Of a stretch of DNA of 64,000 nucleotides, positions 13,781 through 27,539 are shown piece after piece (the stretch's first letter is position 1; every line of letters begins with the position of its first letter). Below the pieces are notes generated by a model that saw nothing but the letters and a program-made list of their open reading frames with translations, searched no databases and was not told the origin of the DNA. The DNA comes from Paralvinella palmiformis (taxonomy: Eukaryota; Annelida; Polychaeta; Terebellida; Alvinellidae). The translations under genes and the position numbers were made by a program. The stretch is taken from assembly GCA_025642065.1 (NCBI GenBank), contig JAODUP010000030.1, positions 314,001 to 378,000 on the forward strand. Direction: 5' to 3'.

Positions 13781-14090
13781 TTTCCCGGAGAGTCTAGGCT
13801 TGGTTTCCCCATAAATTTTGTTAGGAAAATCTTCATAAAATTTTCCCTTGCCCCCCTAAGGGGTCTACCACGTCAAAAAAGATGACTGTCGAACCATCGC
13901 AGTTACTAATAAACGTTTAGGTACAGGACAGACGCCATTCAGAGAAAAATTTAATGCGTCATCAATTTACGATGGCCCGACTGGGCTTGCAGGCCACCGA
14001 GTGAAGATTTATGTCGTTGCGCACCCGACAATGCCGGCTGAGCAAGAACCATTGACCTTAGGTCAATGGCAATAACTAAAATTAGCGCTG

Positions 14091-14215
14091 TATACCCGGT
14101 TGGCGGGTAAGCAGTCGCCGATACTTTCCTTTGGGATCCGGCTGTCGGATGAATAAGACCGTTTTCAATCGTTCGGGATCCGGCTGTCGGGTAAATAATA
14201 CCGGCCAATTACAAA
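14091..14215. repeat. 42-bp tandem repeat, about three units
   Basis: Words of the type GGGATCCGGCTGTCGG recur at 14133 and 14175, with a diverged unit near 14091, spacing 42 bases. A GTGAAGATTTATG stretch just upstream (about 13998) echoes the 46-bp repeat, so the two arrays may be parts of one satellite-like island spanning 13.6-14.2 kb. Confidence 0.65.
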
Positions 14216-15125
14216 TGTGAAATAATAGGAAAAATAATAAGAAATGTTATCGTTTTTTTTCGAATCGTAGTTTAGTTATGAATTAAAATAATTTAAGCTG
14301 TGTGTGTGTGTGTCCCAAAACACTCGCTGAGCAGCAGATATATACAGTTACGATCGATTTACTTGATCAAGGTAGAGCGTGGTTCTGGACGAGTTTCCAC
14401 AAACGAAAGAAACAGTAATATAATTTATTAACTGTAATATAATTCAATCAAAAATAATATTGTACTAATCGTTTACAAAATAAACAGAAAATTAAATTTA
14501 TGTCCACTTTTATTATATTCCTGGATATATTAATTAATAAAATTAAATAATGATCTACAAACAATGTTTATGTGTTTCTGTATTGCCAGCTTTAGGCAAT
14601 CTCGGCATGATATATTATTATCTCATAAACTAATACTAATTCACTATTGAAATGGTGATTTAATTGTAGAAGCTCAATGCTTATGTTAGAAATGCCGTAC
14701 CTGAAGAATAATAAACGAAATAATACATAAAGCTATCACACACATTCACAGACACAATGATTAAGAATGCCAAACAAGAATTTTAGGCTGTTACAAATAC
14801 ATATCATATAAAATTGTATTACCACCTTTACCATTATTAATATATTTCTTGATATAATGCATAAAACTATTAGAATATGTGATAAAATCCTGGTAATTAT
14901 TAGTCGGTATTTGGTTTGATCATTAAATTGATACATTTTTAAGTGAAGGCCCATCCATATCGGCCTGCAACATGCTACTCCCTGCGCATGCGCTGTGAAT
15001 ATTGTCTATATATAACTCCATATATATATATATATATATATTTAATTAGTCGCCTTGGATAGCATTTAGCTCCGATCCATTATGATAATTTTTTGTATAG
15101 GAGAACTGAATTGGTGATACGGTAC

Positions 15126-15156
<31 letters not shown>

Positions 15157-15680
15157 TAACATTAAAGCTGTCCATAAATTAGCATCTCAACCAAACATCT
15201 TCCTCAATTATTCACCCGAACAAATTTAGCTTTAGCTCTGGATAAAGTCGGAATCCGCGTTATCCTGTCGGTCAGCAAATGATGCAGCAGCTACTCGTAA
15301 ACGTCAACTTGTACTCACTTACTGGTTCAACAGGAATCTGGGTTCAAAATAACATCGATGGAACCAACTAAGATGATAAGACGCGAAAGAATCTTGCAAA
15401 AGAAATGCCACATGACGACATATAGAATTGGCAAACTTTCTCGGTAATTTTGGAAATAGTGAAAATGTCAAATTTTGGGTTTAACATTTTATCTAAAGAA
15501 TTTGTTTTTATCAAAACATACTGAAAATACACAAGGTAATGAAAACTAATTCTCCATGTGATAGTTCTTATCTGTGATGTAGATAGCAGCACCTCTGACT
15601 GACCAGAAATAACTTGATATTAAATAACTTGTTATATCTGGGGACAACGTTATCTGTAATTTAGCTTTTACAAGCATACA
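14216..15680. other. Intergenic, simple repeats only
   Basis: AT-rich. TG at about 14300-14315 and (AT)n tracts at about 15019-15041 and 15131-15156. No gene recognised. Confidence 0.4.
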
Positions 15681-15683
15681 ACA

Positions 15684-15835
15684 GTATGGCACGGTGGTTA
15701 GAACACTGCAAATCTATAGGTTGTGGGTTCAAATCTGACTCACACCTGTGTTTGTGGGATGTTTCACTAGGCAGTTGTCCCTTGACCCTATATCCTATAT
15801 ATGACCAGCACTGAAGCTAAATAATGCAAACCAAA
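15684..15835 (+). repeat. tRNA-derived SINE
   Basis: The head has an A-box-like word (GGCACGGTGGTTAGAAC) and a B-box-like word (GGGTTCAAATC) at tRNA spacing, then an unrelated body ending near CAAACCAAATC. It does not fold as a canonical tRNA, so I call it a SINE. Confidence 0.55.
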
Positions 15836-16918
15836 TCAAAGACAGTATCTTGTAGTGTTTCATTTATCACGAGTGGAGTTAGACTAGCTTAATCATGTAT
15901 TGGCATCTTGATGTTGAAACCGCTGAAGTATCTTCTCACTAAATAGTCCTATTTTGCTTGATGCATACATTTTATTTATTAAATAATAGCTTTGAGTAAT
16001 ATATGATATGAAGATTGGTGTCGCACAACCTACCCAGATTCTTATATGATCTGAATATTTATAATTTTAGCTTTTACTAGAACAGTAAACCTCTCGGAAA
16101 GCTTCCATGTGTATTACTTAAGAAACATTGCAATACATTTGTAAACAAAATTATAACTTCACTCCAGTCTCGCTTAGATATCCGCTCACATTATACAAAC
16201 AAACATCCACGCATACATCATTTGGTTGAATTCATTTCTCATTGGTAGAAATTTTATTTCTGCGAAACTGATTCCAAATGAAGCATTTTACAACCTACAC
16301 TCGACTTAAACTTTAAAGTGTACAAGTTGATGGGTATGGACACAATATATTAAATGATTGTTACAGTAATTAAGAACACCTAGCACTGGTGGATTTATTT
16401 CTCCCACTAGCTGCATTGTTACAGAGAATGGCATTTAATTAGTTTCGAAAAATGTGCCGTCGTACAGAAATATCAATGACCCTATTCTGAATCCAAGACC
16501 ATCAAATATAACTTTTATGTCAATCACTAAAAAAAGTGAAATAGTTTATACAGCAACACATTAACTAGACTGGTTAAACAATTTGAAATATAGATCCATG
16601 ACAGATAATGGATTTATGTTGGCTCAATATGCATCCCTGTGGACCTTCTCTAATCTAACATAATGAGCATTAATAAAATTCAGTTTTTACAATAAGTATT
16701 CTTGATCCTATTATAAACTAAGATAAGCTTATCATGCACCTGCACACATGCATACACACACACTAAAAGCAGACCACATATTTAACTAAATGAAATATAT
16801 AGCCAAACTTATAAGCAACATTTTACTAAACACGCAGACATCGCACTAATCTCTGATTTATAGCATCTAACCATGGTTTTGATACTTAAGTTCCATGCAT
16901 CATTAAGTAAGTATGAAA

Positions 16919-17452
16919 TTTATTAATGATCAAATCACTAGCTTATATAAACAACATGCTAGCAGTATTTGTCTTACAAGCAAGAGTTTCTTAGTTCTCT
17001 GAGGAATACTATCTCCATCATAAACCAACAATCATCATAATATTGATGATGTTCGTACCATGATAAAAATTGGCTAGATTTTTAAATAGCAAACAAGAAC
17101 TACATTGTTATACAGTAATATGTATGTCTAAATGGCATCACCAAACTGATCTCTGATGTGCTGCTGCCCTGTCATTCGCCCACACAATTCTTATAATAAG
17201 ACTGCTTCATATGCCCAGCCAATACTCATAATGCTTCATGCAAGAATACAAATCCAGCGCAATAATCAGATGCCTAACAGTTAATGAAGCTTGTCACGCT
17301 TGAGTAGCACTTATTGATAATGTATATAACATCAAACAAAACAATGCTGGCTAAAAATGAAACTGTCCCAATGGCAAATGGCTCAATAATCACGCACGCA
17401 AAATCACAGTCGATGCTCTCCTGGATCTAAAGATCACTTTGTATCTGGATAA
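16919..17452 (-). other. CRBN 3' UTR with candidate poly(A) signal
   Basis: The nearest AATAAA downstream of the CRBN stop on the minus strand is at 16924-16919 (TTTATT on the plus strand), giving a 3' UTR of about 530 bases. No closer hexamer is visible. Confidence 0.4.
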
Positions 17453-20400
17453 TCATTGAGTAGGTATCCAGCCCTCGGTAGCCTCATCCTCATTCTGTAA
17501 TCCAGGAAGCAGTGATGACCTACATAGGCCCCAAAATTTCTCCGGTTGGAGTTTCTTTTTGACCGCTGTAAATTTCCAGCCCATGTGATGACTACAGTTT
17601 CGACATTGGATTATTGTCCAGGCATAGCTGAGAATAAAGGAGAGCAATTAACAGCAATATACATGACATAATACAACTGACACACACACATTTTGTTTTA
17701 CTAAACGTACTAATCGTTCTGCACAGATTAGAGAATATAAATATTTCATGAACACACCCAGGAAACCAGCTGTTTTCTGTAGTTGGACGACCAATCAGGT
17801 TTAGACCCTGCGCTTTGTACACTGTGAACGTCTCGTGAACATAACCAGCTGGATTACAATAAGCAGCCATGGGACCCTCAACTGCCATACTAAAAACATC
17901 GTTCTTCTTGGCAATTAACAAACCACACTGCTTGCAACACAGCACTGTACACTGAAAGATTATGCACATATATACAGAATATAGGAACGTACATGATTTC
18001 AACGTTTATCGAAAGCAAAAATCTCAACACAGAAGAAGAATGTTTCGAAATCATTGACATTTTATTAATTAAACTACAACAAAAGATTAATCTGACAATA
18101 CCTTTTTCATGATGCTCAGTTCACAGCGTAACCTCTGTATCGCACTGTCCATTTTCAACAAATGTAACTTAAGGCCATCATCAAGCGGCAGATTGCCAGC
18201 AACCCAGAATGAGAACTCTGTTGCATCTTGGGGCATTGAATCTTCTCTTAACGTATCATTCCAACTAGTCAGCTCTTTCTTCACTAAATCAATACATGAT
18301 TGCTGCAGACAACATTAATTAAATATGAACTCTGAATATTAAAGAGTGAGGCTTTGGTTTTCATTGTTATTATTATTATATTCTATGACTTGAATAGCGC
18401 TGATTCATTAATGACTGAGATACCCCAGTCGGTTTTTGTTCGTTTGCTGTTGGTCAGTTCCATTTTACTGACAGTATATTTAATGAAATGTGATTGACTT
18501 CATGAAAAGTGGAATGTCGGAAGCATATACTGTTTATATCATGACATTTCCCCAAGTGTGTGAGAGGGTTGGAGTAAATGACTAAATTATTAATTACGAT
18601 TAATTTGAAAGTATGATAAATCTAAATAATTTTTTTCACAAGTAGTAATTTGGGTTATAATTATTAAATTGCAACATAGTTACACATTTTATAAATACAA
18701 AATTAGGATTTTGTTATAACAGTAAATTAAATAAATATTTTAAATAAAGTTATATTCCTATAATAAAGCAATGTAAAAGCTGGATATGAAACAAAATTAT
18801 GATAACATTAAAACACATCTTCATTTAATTTTTACATCTAAAAATTAGACTATTCTTTCATAAATTCCACCGATTCTGAATAATAGAATGTTTCTTCATT
18901 ACTTAAAATTATACTTATGATTGCCATTAAAACCTAGAATGCCAATTAACAATAACTGTATCTGAAAACATTTAGTCATTTAATTGTAACTGATAAGTGT
19001 AATTAATCCTAACCCTAGTGTGTGCATATATTTCAGAGGATATACATATGTATTATGTTGCTGATTTAAAACAAGCAACATAAAACATAGTTAGTCATCA
19101 CAATTTCATTTATTATATTGTAAACCATTAATTACCGTATCATACTGTTTATACACCCAAGGTGGCCACCAGGTGAAGTGTGCACTAGAGAACCGATCTA
19201 ACTGGAATAGAGTAATAAACATTAATAAAATATAGCTAAACAAAAATAATTAAAGGATGCTGAATATAAATACTATCAAGTATTATGTCACATGTACTGA
19301 AGATAACAGACATTACAGGGATATTGCTTGTACACTAATGAATATGACCATATTCTGATATTCATAACTGTTTTGACAATAACAAATATTGCTTATTATT
19401 TCACAGCATCAATTTTTAAAATAACTGTTCTACCTCTAAGTGTGTAGACAGTGGAACTGATGTTACTTTAGAGTAGCAGGTGTATTTCATTATAAACTGG
19501 CAACCAGTTTTATGTGCTACTACCCAGTAATACTTTATACATCCCCAAGTATAACAACTACAAATAATTTAGTCAGCAATCACAGTTGGGCCCCGTTATA
19601 ACACGGTTGTTGGGGTCCACAACCCATCAACTGTGTTATGGATGGACCGTGAAGCTAGACTGGGGCACTATTGGGATGGGGGAATAATAGTGAGTCCATG
19701 TATTCATCTCGTTTTGCACCAATTGTTTATTTCATAAAAGTTAAACATAACTGTTACATCAGTTCTTGTATGGAAAATAAAATGTTTCTGGAAATTGTGC
19801 AATAAGTAGCAGCCATCTTGGATTGGTGATATTCACCCGCCAGAAATAGTGCATATTTTACAGATGAAGGTGGCAACTATATGAACCAATAAATGAATGT
19901 TTATCGGTGCATGTGCACAAATAAATGTCTGTGAAAATGTGTTTGTTTGTGTATCTGCTTTTGTAATGAAAAAGTCATATTTTGGTGAACACTTAGTGGG
20001 AGGAGTCACACAACAACCGAGGTTTGTGATTGGACTTTTTGTTTGGTTGATTGAGGCAAGGTGTTGTGTAATTAAGTATGTGCTCAATAAACATACTTGT
20101 GGGTAAGTTGTGACAGTTGGCCATGTTTTATGTGTAAATTACAAACGCATTCAAATTATTTCATTGGTCAGTTGTGGATTTCATGCCATTCCACGTAAAA
20201 ATGCTCTGTCATGGATTCCATGATTCAAAGTCTGACCATTTTATAACCGATTTCATGTTATAACGGACTGCAGTATAACTGTAAATTAACCACAAAGAAT
20301 AGACCAAGCCCACAACGCATGCGCATTTGGATCCCAGGCGAGTTGTTAGGTCAGAAAACATTCGGCTGATAACATGAAAGTCAATGGGACTGTTCAAAAC

Positions 20401-23400
20401 AAGATGGATTTAAACACTCGGACTGAGCCAGGGGGATGGTCAATCTAGAACAAACTCACATATTTGGATACGTAAATCTATTCTGAATGTTTTGATATAC
20501 AGGTATATGTAAAGAGTGCCCTAAATTATTATCTCATTGAAGGTGTTGTTAAAACAACAAATTGAATCTGGCCATCTTTTTGGTCAATGGTACAACAGGC
20601 ACACTATTTTTCTTGAATTAAGCCATGAATAGAGCATTTATTTATTCCGGACACAAATAATGTAAACTAGAGATGTGGCTGTTTTATATTTCTTTCACAC
20701 TCAAAAGAATAGTGTATTCTATTCTGAAATTTGTGTCGATGAAAACATAAACAACCTGCTGAAGAAACAACACTATCAGCTTTATACAGCTATATGTAAA
20801 TGAGTTAGCTGATATGTTGCACATGTTTAATATTGAATGTAAACATGGGAGAAATATAACACTTTTCTTACCTTTGTGAGATAATAAAGTAAACACAGTT
20901 AGGTCTAGGAAATATCCAAGATCGAATGGAACAAAATGTCTATTAGCTGTTATTGTTGAAAAAACATGTGATGGTCATTTCCCTTATAATCCGAGATTCG
21001 TCATAAGCAGTCAGAGTTTTCTAACCTAACATCGAGCTTCTGTCAATTTCCACTTGGTGTCGCCATCATAGCGGGATTGGTCTATTAAATATTAAATTAT
21101 AGTTAGGTTCATTTTCTTCTTGTCAATATCTATTCCAAATAGTTTGGACGTGAAACCTTGATATGACCCACTTTGGCAGACAGGTCAAGTTCTACATAAG
21201 TTTTCTTTCTAGGATGTAGTGCTATGTTGACAGCTATGATAATAAAAATGAACCCATACCTAAAACATTGTCAATAAATTGCAATCAGCTGTCTCTTGAC
21301 TAAGATCTATATGAAAATATCTAGTGATTTTAACCATTTTATGCATACAAGACACAGATAAAAACTCGGATGCCTACCATGTTGGCAAATATGTGTGATT
21401 AAACCTCACTGTTGCAGTGTGTCATCACACCGAGCACAGTTTACTTTAAGTGTTTATTATGGCTTGTTTATTCAGTGCAAATTATATTGAAAAGCGACTA
21501 AACATCATTCTAATGTCAAACATGGAAAGGTTACAATGTACCATAAACATACTTTAACATTTTTCTATGTGGCCATAGTTCCTAATGTGACATGTCATCT
21601 ATGTCCATACATAACATAATTTAACTATCATTTCAGCCATTACTATTATTATAAAATGTTCCTCTTCTAAAAAATATTCAGTCATGCTATGTTATAATTT
21701 ACAACTGATAATAAATTAACAAAAGTAGCAAGACATTAAAGATCTGATAGAAAATGTCTTTAACAGAAATGACGGCAGTTGAGAGAAAATTGCTGGATAA
21801 TGGTCTGTCCCACAAACAAATTACAGCTACCCCTCAAAATACTATTAGCATTAACAGTTATATTGAGGTGAGTGATGACACGTAAACATACTTTCTTTTT
21901 GGAACCTTTGTTTGTCTTGATCCACTGCTGTAGAATAGCAAGATGGTCATGAGTCATCTCTAATCCTGAAGTTCTCTGCCTCTCATATCCAATAAGACGT
22001 CTGTATGAATTAGGAGTTGCACCTTCTAGTGGGGGATCCAATTCACGTTCAGGTAGGATACGTACCCTAGCAATGATAATACTGAGGAAAGAAATTTGCA
22101 CAAAATCAACACTGTAATAATAATTTTACGAACATCATGTGACTATGCCACATTTATCCTTCACATGACACTATTTAAGACCTATATTTGTTGTCATCTG
22201 GTAAATATCATTTCTGCTTTTAGTTTAGACCTTGTATCAGACTTTCCAACATTTAGTACTGGACAACAGAAAAGTTGCAAAGCGCAATTAAAGGGCAGAA
22301 TAGTTGTGCAACAATTGGAAATAGTGGTGGTTTTATGTTGTTTAACACTTATATTTGACTTAACACATCTGTTTCTTATCAGGGAACAAACTTGTATCTC
22401 ACAAAACATTAATTCGGAATGATCCTGATAACAACATACCCATCAATCTGTCTGTGGGTATCCTTGATTTCAAAACGTTGCCTTCCGATAGCTTTAACAC
22501 GAACCGTACTGATACTAGACATGCTGTCTGACTCTTCCTTGAAAGCCAAAATTTCAGCTGTTGTTCCAATAGAACTAGTTAACTGGTCATGGTCTGAGTA
22601 CCTGTAAACAATAAGTCTTATTAACACGGTCTTGTCTTTTGTATTTATCACTTAATGATTTATTGTCCAAATCAACCATTACTGTTCTAACAGATGTACT
22701 ATTTCATTAAGGCTTGGGGTCTTTTTGGCATGTAATGCAACCCCCCGTGTCCAAAGAACCTTTACAACCTAGAGTCATCATCAACATGGAGGAAAACACT
22801 GTTTATAAACATCAATAATTGGCTTATAATTCATGGCACACCTGCACAGTCGATATCATATTACATTACATCTTATAAGAAAAACAGCAAAACCAGTCAT
22901 CACAGACGTGAATTTTTTTGCTATTGAATTGCGAGAAGTGATATGCTTTGATGAGGATTCCAAATGGCATGTCAGCGAAACCTATACTCTGGCAAGTAAT
23001 ATACGAGACCTGTCCCCGATGGCGGCTTTCTGCATGAACCGTCCACTTATTCATTCTATTCAATACAGCAGGAATGTTTCTCAAACTATAACACTTCTCA
23101 CATTCAAACCTGCAGATAGTTAATGTAAAACTTTATCATTAATCACCAAATCCAAGCCAAGATGCTATCAATAAAGAGAGTGGCTGACCTTGAGGGAACA
23201 AGTCCAAATGTCTTATCTCCCTCAATAAGTCTTCTCATCATTGATGCTGTGGAAGGCTGAAATAAATGAAGTGGTAATGTCTGACCTGGAACCAACACAA
23301 CACCAGGCAGGGACAGAATTGGCAGGCTCTGATAGCTCTCCTCGGCATGCACTGTACGACCTCTAATTTCTTCAAGGTCATTTCCCAGATACTGAAAAGC

Positions 23401-26400
23401 AATATAGATACTTATAATTTTACATTTTTATAATATTGGACACATAACTATAAGTGAAAGCCATTTTTAAATTATTTAAGAACAGACAGGATCAGTTTCT
23501 ATAAAAGCAGAACATGCAGAGGTCCAAAAAGAACTCGTAGTGATATAACTCCAAGCAAACATATGTCTACGAATCAGTCGATCATTTCAGTAATTTAATC
23601 ATTAACACAACACTAGGCAAGCTAATTATACAAACAGGATATAACCCATGACATCTGTGTTATAATAACACATACCAGTGGACTGCAGAATGTTTGTATT
23701 TTGCTGGATGTTCGCCCCATTCCTGTTCAAGCAGGTACTACTTCATAACACACTGGTCATTTGTGTGGTAATAATTAAGCTCACACTGAAAGTATAACAA
23801 TGCTTTTTATAGATTGCCGACCAAGTATTTATTTTACCACTGAGTACGCTGATGTAGGTGCGGAGAAAACGTCCTGTAGGTTTTCTTCGGTGAGAAACGA
23901 AGCACGAAATATTTGCTCCGCAAGTACAGCAAAATGAAGCCCAGACCTAGAAACCATAGTGAAACAGGTTATTATCATAATAAAGCATTTACCACCAACT
24001 GAAGCATACAGGCAGGTCAGAACCAGATATTCAAGAAGATACTGTAACAAATAATTAACAAAATCACATCCGGTACGCTACAGCCGAGTGTTAAATGAGA
24101 TCGTTGAGGTAACATCCAGCAATAATACAGTGGCAGCCAATTTAACACAAGACTTTTCTACTCACTGAATGGGCGCCTGGCAAAAACTTATCAAATGTTA
24201 TATTAGGGAATGAACGTTTTCTTGGATGCCTCTCCTTCTTTGTTGGTAATGATGCGCTGCCACTTCCCTGTGCTCTCTTGGCACCATCAACCGATTCCTC
24301 ATCCACATCATCTTCGCTTGAGTCTGAATCTAACTTTTCTGGTTGAGCATCTGGATCAGCATGTTCATCAAAATCATAGTCGTCCTCTAAAATCAGCACA
24401 ACAGATACAGAGATATCAGAACACTGTCTATGTGATGCTAAGAAATGCATTCATCACATAAAGCCTCAGACAAAAGAACAGCATTTTTAACAAATGGTCC
24501 AAAGCACTGATCATTAAGTCAATTTATTCAAAAGAAAAATATTTATATAAGAAAGACACAATGATATCTGAAAAAGAAATATAACTTGCGTAGTGTAATA
24601 GTATATGCTGCTCCACTATGAAAAGAAAACTTGACATCAATATCACAAGAAAGTAAAATCTGTATGATATGCCATATATTAGCATGGATAAATCCCATTA
24701 ACTAAAGTCTTTTCTGATTACAGCCATGTCAAATGTGCACCACTGCTGTTTTATTAGTTTTTGCTAGGTGAATTAGTTAGTAATTTGTATTTGGAAGACT
24801 TCACAAAAAATACATTAGGTACGTAGAAACGCCAATTTTATTTAATTTGCATCTACATTTATTTTCTCTCCATGCATATAGCATTCTCAAATTATAATAT
24901 AAACCACTGCATTTTTTATCTTGGATTTGATTGATTATTGACAGAAACAATATTTTGCTTGCTCATGATGAACAATAATTTGTTCTAATGTTAATTTGTT
25001 AACAGCCATCAATTAAATAAATTAAAGACCCATCCAATTGTCATACCTAGTATTTTGTGCAACGTTTTCATGCCAATTAATTTTAATACAAAATGCCACA
25101 AAACTAGTAAAGGTTAATCTTGATCTAATTGTAATACATTTGTGTTGTTGATAAATGTACTAAAATGTGAAATGATAAATATTTAAGTTGGAATGACTAT
25201 GGAATAATGTTAACATTTTGTGTTCTTTACAAAACAACATAATAAAAATTCTGATATAGCTGTGGATTAATATAGATAGGTTCCATTTAATATTGGCTAT
25301 AATCTATGAAAATGTTCATGGACTGCAATATGTAAAATGTGAATTAGGACTATTATAAAAGACAGTATCCATAAAACAAACATTGCATAGTTCGGGACAT
25401 TATAAATATTCAGGACGTTATACAGAATAAACTATTAGAGGCCACCGAGCATGCACACTGCTCAGCTGCCTCTCATGTTTCAGCAATGACTTCAGTAGCG
25501 AACTGAATTTGGAGAAGTCAACCAGGACTGGATTGTGACAATCTGGAATGAACACAATACCGATGCCTCGCCAACATATGAATTCTGTGATTTTGTTCCA
25601 CAATGGAGTTCAGCTATTAAGATATTAATAATGTTAAGACATATCTTATAACATCACTCTAATAAATCAGTATCACCTGCCTTTTATATGACCATATTAT
25701 TTCCTATTTCAGAATGTATATAATTGGTTTATCTTTGATGAGTGTTAATAAAAATGACTCCTCTAAGTTTGCTCAGCTGCCGCTAATAGCTTATGCAGCT
25801 GGCGGTATTGGTCATTTTCATATCGCAGCCGTTTTTGGACTGAGATCACTGCCCGCACTCACCACCCACAGTTCAAACAGTCTATATTCTGCAAGTACCA
25901 GTACTTTGCATAGGTTATAAAAATATGTTTCCAGATTAGGATGAGGAGAAAGAATTGCCAGAGGCTATAATCTAACACATGAAACCACCTGCCCTGACAT
26001 CAAAACTCGGTTTGTTTCTATTATAAACTGAATTAAGCATGATCACTGCACAAACTACAAGACTTTTCTTTGTGACTTTGGGGTTTATAAAATCAAACTA
26101 TTTTGCCCTAGAACTTTATTTCAACACAGAGTTATTATAATGATCGTGAATAGGCCTAACCATCATGAGCAAATGGATCCAAATAGTTTATGGTGAGTGG
26201 AGAGAGTGACAAAAACTTTGGAAGCAAAAATTCCCAGAGCTAGATAAAGCCCAGAAAGTATGTCACGTCCTCGTGATTTAGAACTGCAGGCCATCACATG
26301 GAGTGATTATAAAAACACAACACAAAATTTATTGTTTGCATCAGACCAAGTGGAGCTATTAGTATTTTGTCAGAGTCATGAGCGGGCCTCTGACAAGAAA

Positions 26401-27531
26401 ACTGGGCTTCTTAGATCTAGTGGAACCCAATGACTTGATCATGGCAGACAGAGGTTTCACCATACAGGAGGTCCATTAAGTTACTAGAGTAAGTTTTAAT
26501 TACTCCAGACAGGCTTACATGATGATGATTAATGTTTTACGGCCACTTTTGTGTACATGGTAGGCTAGATGGGCTGAGCAACCTCCGAAGGTAATGAAGT
26601 GAAGTCAAAGATGAAACAACTTTCAGATATGCCCACGGTGAGATTCAAACACGGTGGTAGTAAGTAATATGTGGTCCAACATGCTACTGCTAGACCACAG
26701 AGGTGCCCTTGCAGACAGGCTTAGATTTTATAACTTGGTGTTGCCAATAAAAACAAATGACGTCTGCTTCTTATTTTACTACCTAATAATAATGGCCGAA
26801 ATGACAGTTATTTTAAGTGGCTTAGCTACCTCAAACGAGGGAGACACATATGGTCTGTAATAATAATATACTGCTTCACCACCGGGAATAATTCTTAAAA
26901 AAAATTACAATAGATAGCATATTCGGCAGAGAAAAGCTTGCCAGTTGTTTGGTTTGGATGAAAAACTTCCCCGATAGCTATACTGGTATAGTAGTGCCAC
27001 GGCCAGGATTCGAACCTCTGACCTCTTGCACAGCATGACCACGAGTAAGAAAATCCCACGCTCTTACCCACTATACCACAGAGGCGGCCTAGTACTGTCT
27101 ATGGGTCACCACGTGTGTTTGTTTATTGAATTATTCCAAAACAATCCCATGACGCATTGCGCGCTCAGAACTCCGAATTGGCTTATATAATATAGTCAGT
27201 TACTCGCCCAACATATTTCCGAAATGAATATTATACCTCTAACTAAATAGGAATGTTTTCTGGAAAAACTCAATTAGCAAATTTCTTTTTAAACCCGATC
27301 ATCACCTGAACGACTGAAGCTACATGATTATTTATGATGATAGTAGATGATCTAGATCGCTCAGTTAACTCATCATAAAATTGTCTGGACTACGTTGTCA
27401 TGATATGTTATTAGACCATCTCCACAAATTCAGATAAGGAAAATATGACCCCATTAACCACCTGAGTCAGAGGAATCGTTATCATCGCCATCCATATCAT
27501 GACCAACTAAGGGTAACAAGTCTTCTGCCAT
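17453..27531 (-). CDS. CRBN: Cereblon, substrate receptor of CRL4 ubiquitin ligase
   Basis: Nine coding exons, minus strand: 27531-27462, 24386-24166, 23391-23189, 22601-22440, 22081-21892, 19201-19136, 18302-18102, 17951-17758, 17627-17453. All junctions are GT-AG in consistent phase; 1482 bases, 493 residues (human 442; the extra length is a longer acidic, low-complexity N-terminus). CRBN recruits substrates to DDB1-CUL4-RBX1. The Lon N-terminal-like domain begins near [13 protein letters not shown] and includes [13 protein letters not shown] and VKAIGRQRF. The DDB1-contact helices lie around [10 protein letters not shown]. The C-terminal CULT domain keeps its zinc cysteines (Cys377, 380, 444, 447) and the tri-Trp pocket (Trp433, 439, 453; human 380, 386, 400). 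At the positions of human His378 and Val388 it has Asn431 and Ile441. Intron 1 (about 3.1 kb) holds transposon fossils. Confidence 0.95.
19578..20280. mobile_element. Candidate MITE or short DNA transposon in CRBN intron 5
   Basis: The left end reads CAGTTGGGCCCCGTTATAAC. The right end, reverse-complemented, starts CAGTT and contains CCGTTATAACATG. The shared CCGTTATAACA(C/T)G core in inverted orientation about 690 bases apart suggests imperfect terminal inverted repeats. No transposase fragment is seen inside. Ends and target-site duplication are not resolved. Confidence 0.4.
26200..26478 (+). pseudogene. DDE_4-type transposase fragment
   Basis: Two overlapping frames give WSDYKN...ASDKK and then [19 protein letters not shown], matching the catalytic core of DDE_Tnp_4 (Harbinger-like or THAP-associated) transposases, where ASD and MAD(R/K)GF are conserved. 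One frameshift lies between them near 26390-26410, and stops flank both parts. It sits in CRBN intron 1 antisense to the gene. This is a short fossil with no termini seen. Confidence 0.6.
26518..26711 (-). repeat. SINE family A, copy with 12-bp target-site duplication
   Basis: Minus-strand tRNA-derived SINE: head GG(G)CACCTCTGTGGTCTAGC-like, B-box-like GTTTGAATC, body with TGAAACAAC...TCATTACCTT, tail CGTAAAACATTAATCATCATC. It is flanked by the exact direct repeat CAGACAGGCTTA (26506-26517 and 26712-26723). Same family as 28613-28788 and 53217-53400. Confidence 0.8.
26893..27092 (-). repeat. tRNA-derived SINE, family C
   Basis: On the minus strand the head reads GGCCGCCTCTGTGGTATAGT and carries a GGTTCGAATCC B box, followed by a tRNA-unrelated body ending in an A/T-rich tail. 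The spacer between the boxes is too long and irregular for a working tRNA. Confidence 0.65.
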
Positions 27532-27539
27532 CTTCGACA

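Noticed and set aside
13352..13836. Frames of 70-113 codons on both strands
   Set aside because: They translate the 46-bp tandem repeat; repeat period and open frames on both strands explain them.
13951..14208. 85-codon minus-strand frame
   Set aside because: It is the 42-bp tandem repeat in translation.
27000..27092. tRNA gene on the minus strand
   Set aside because: The box spacing is too long and the sequence continues as a SINE with an A-rich end.
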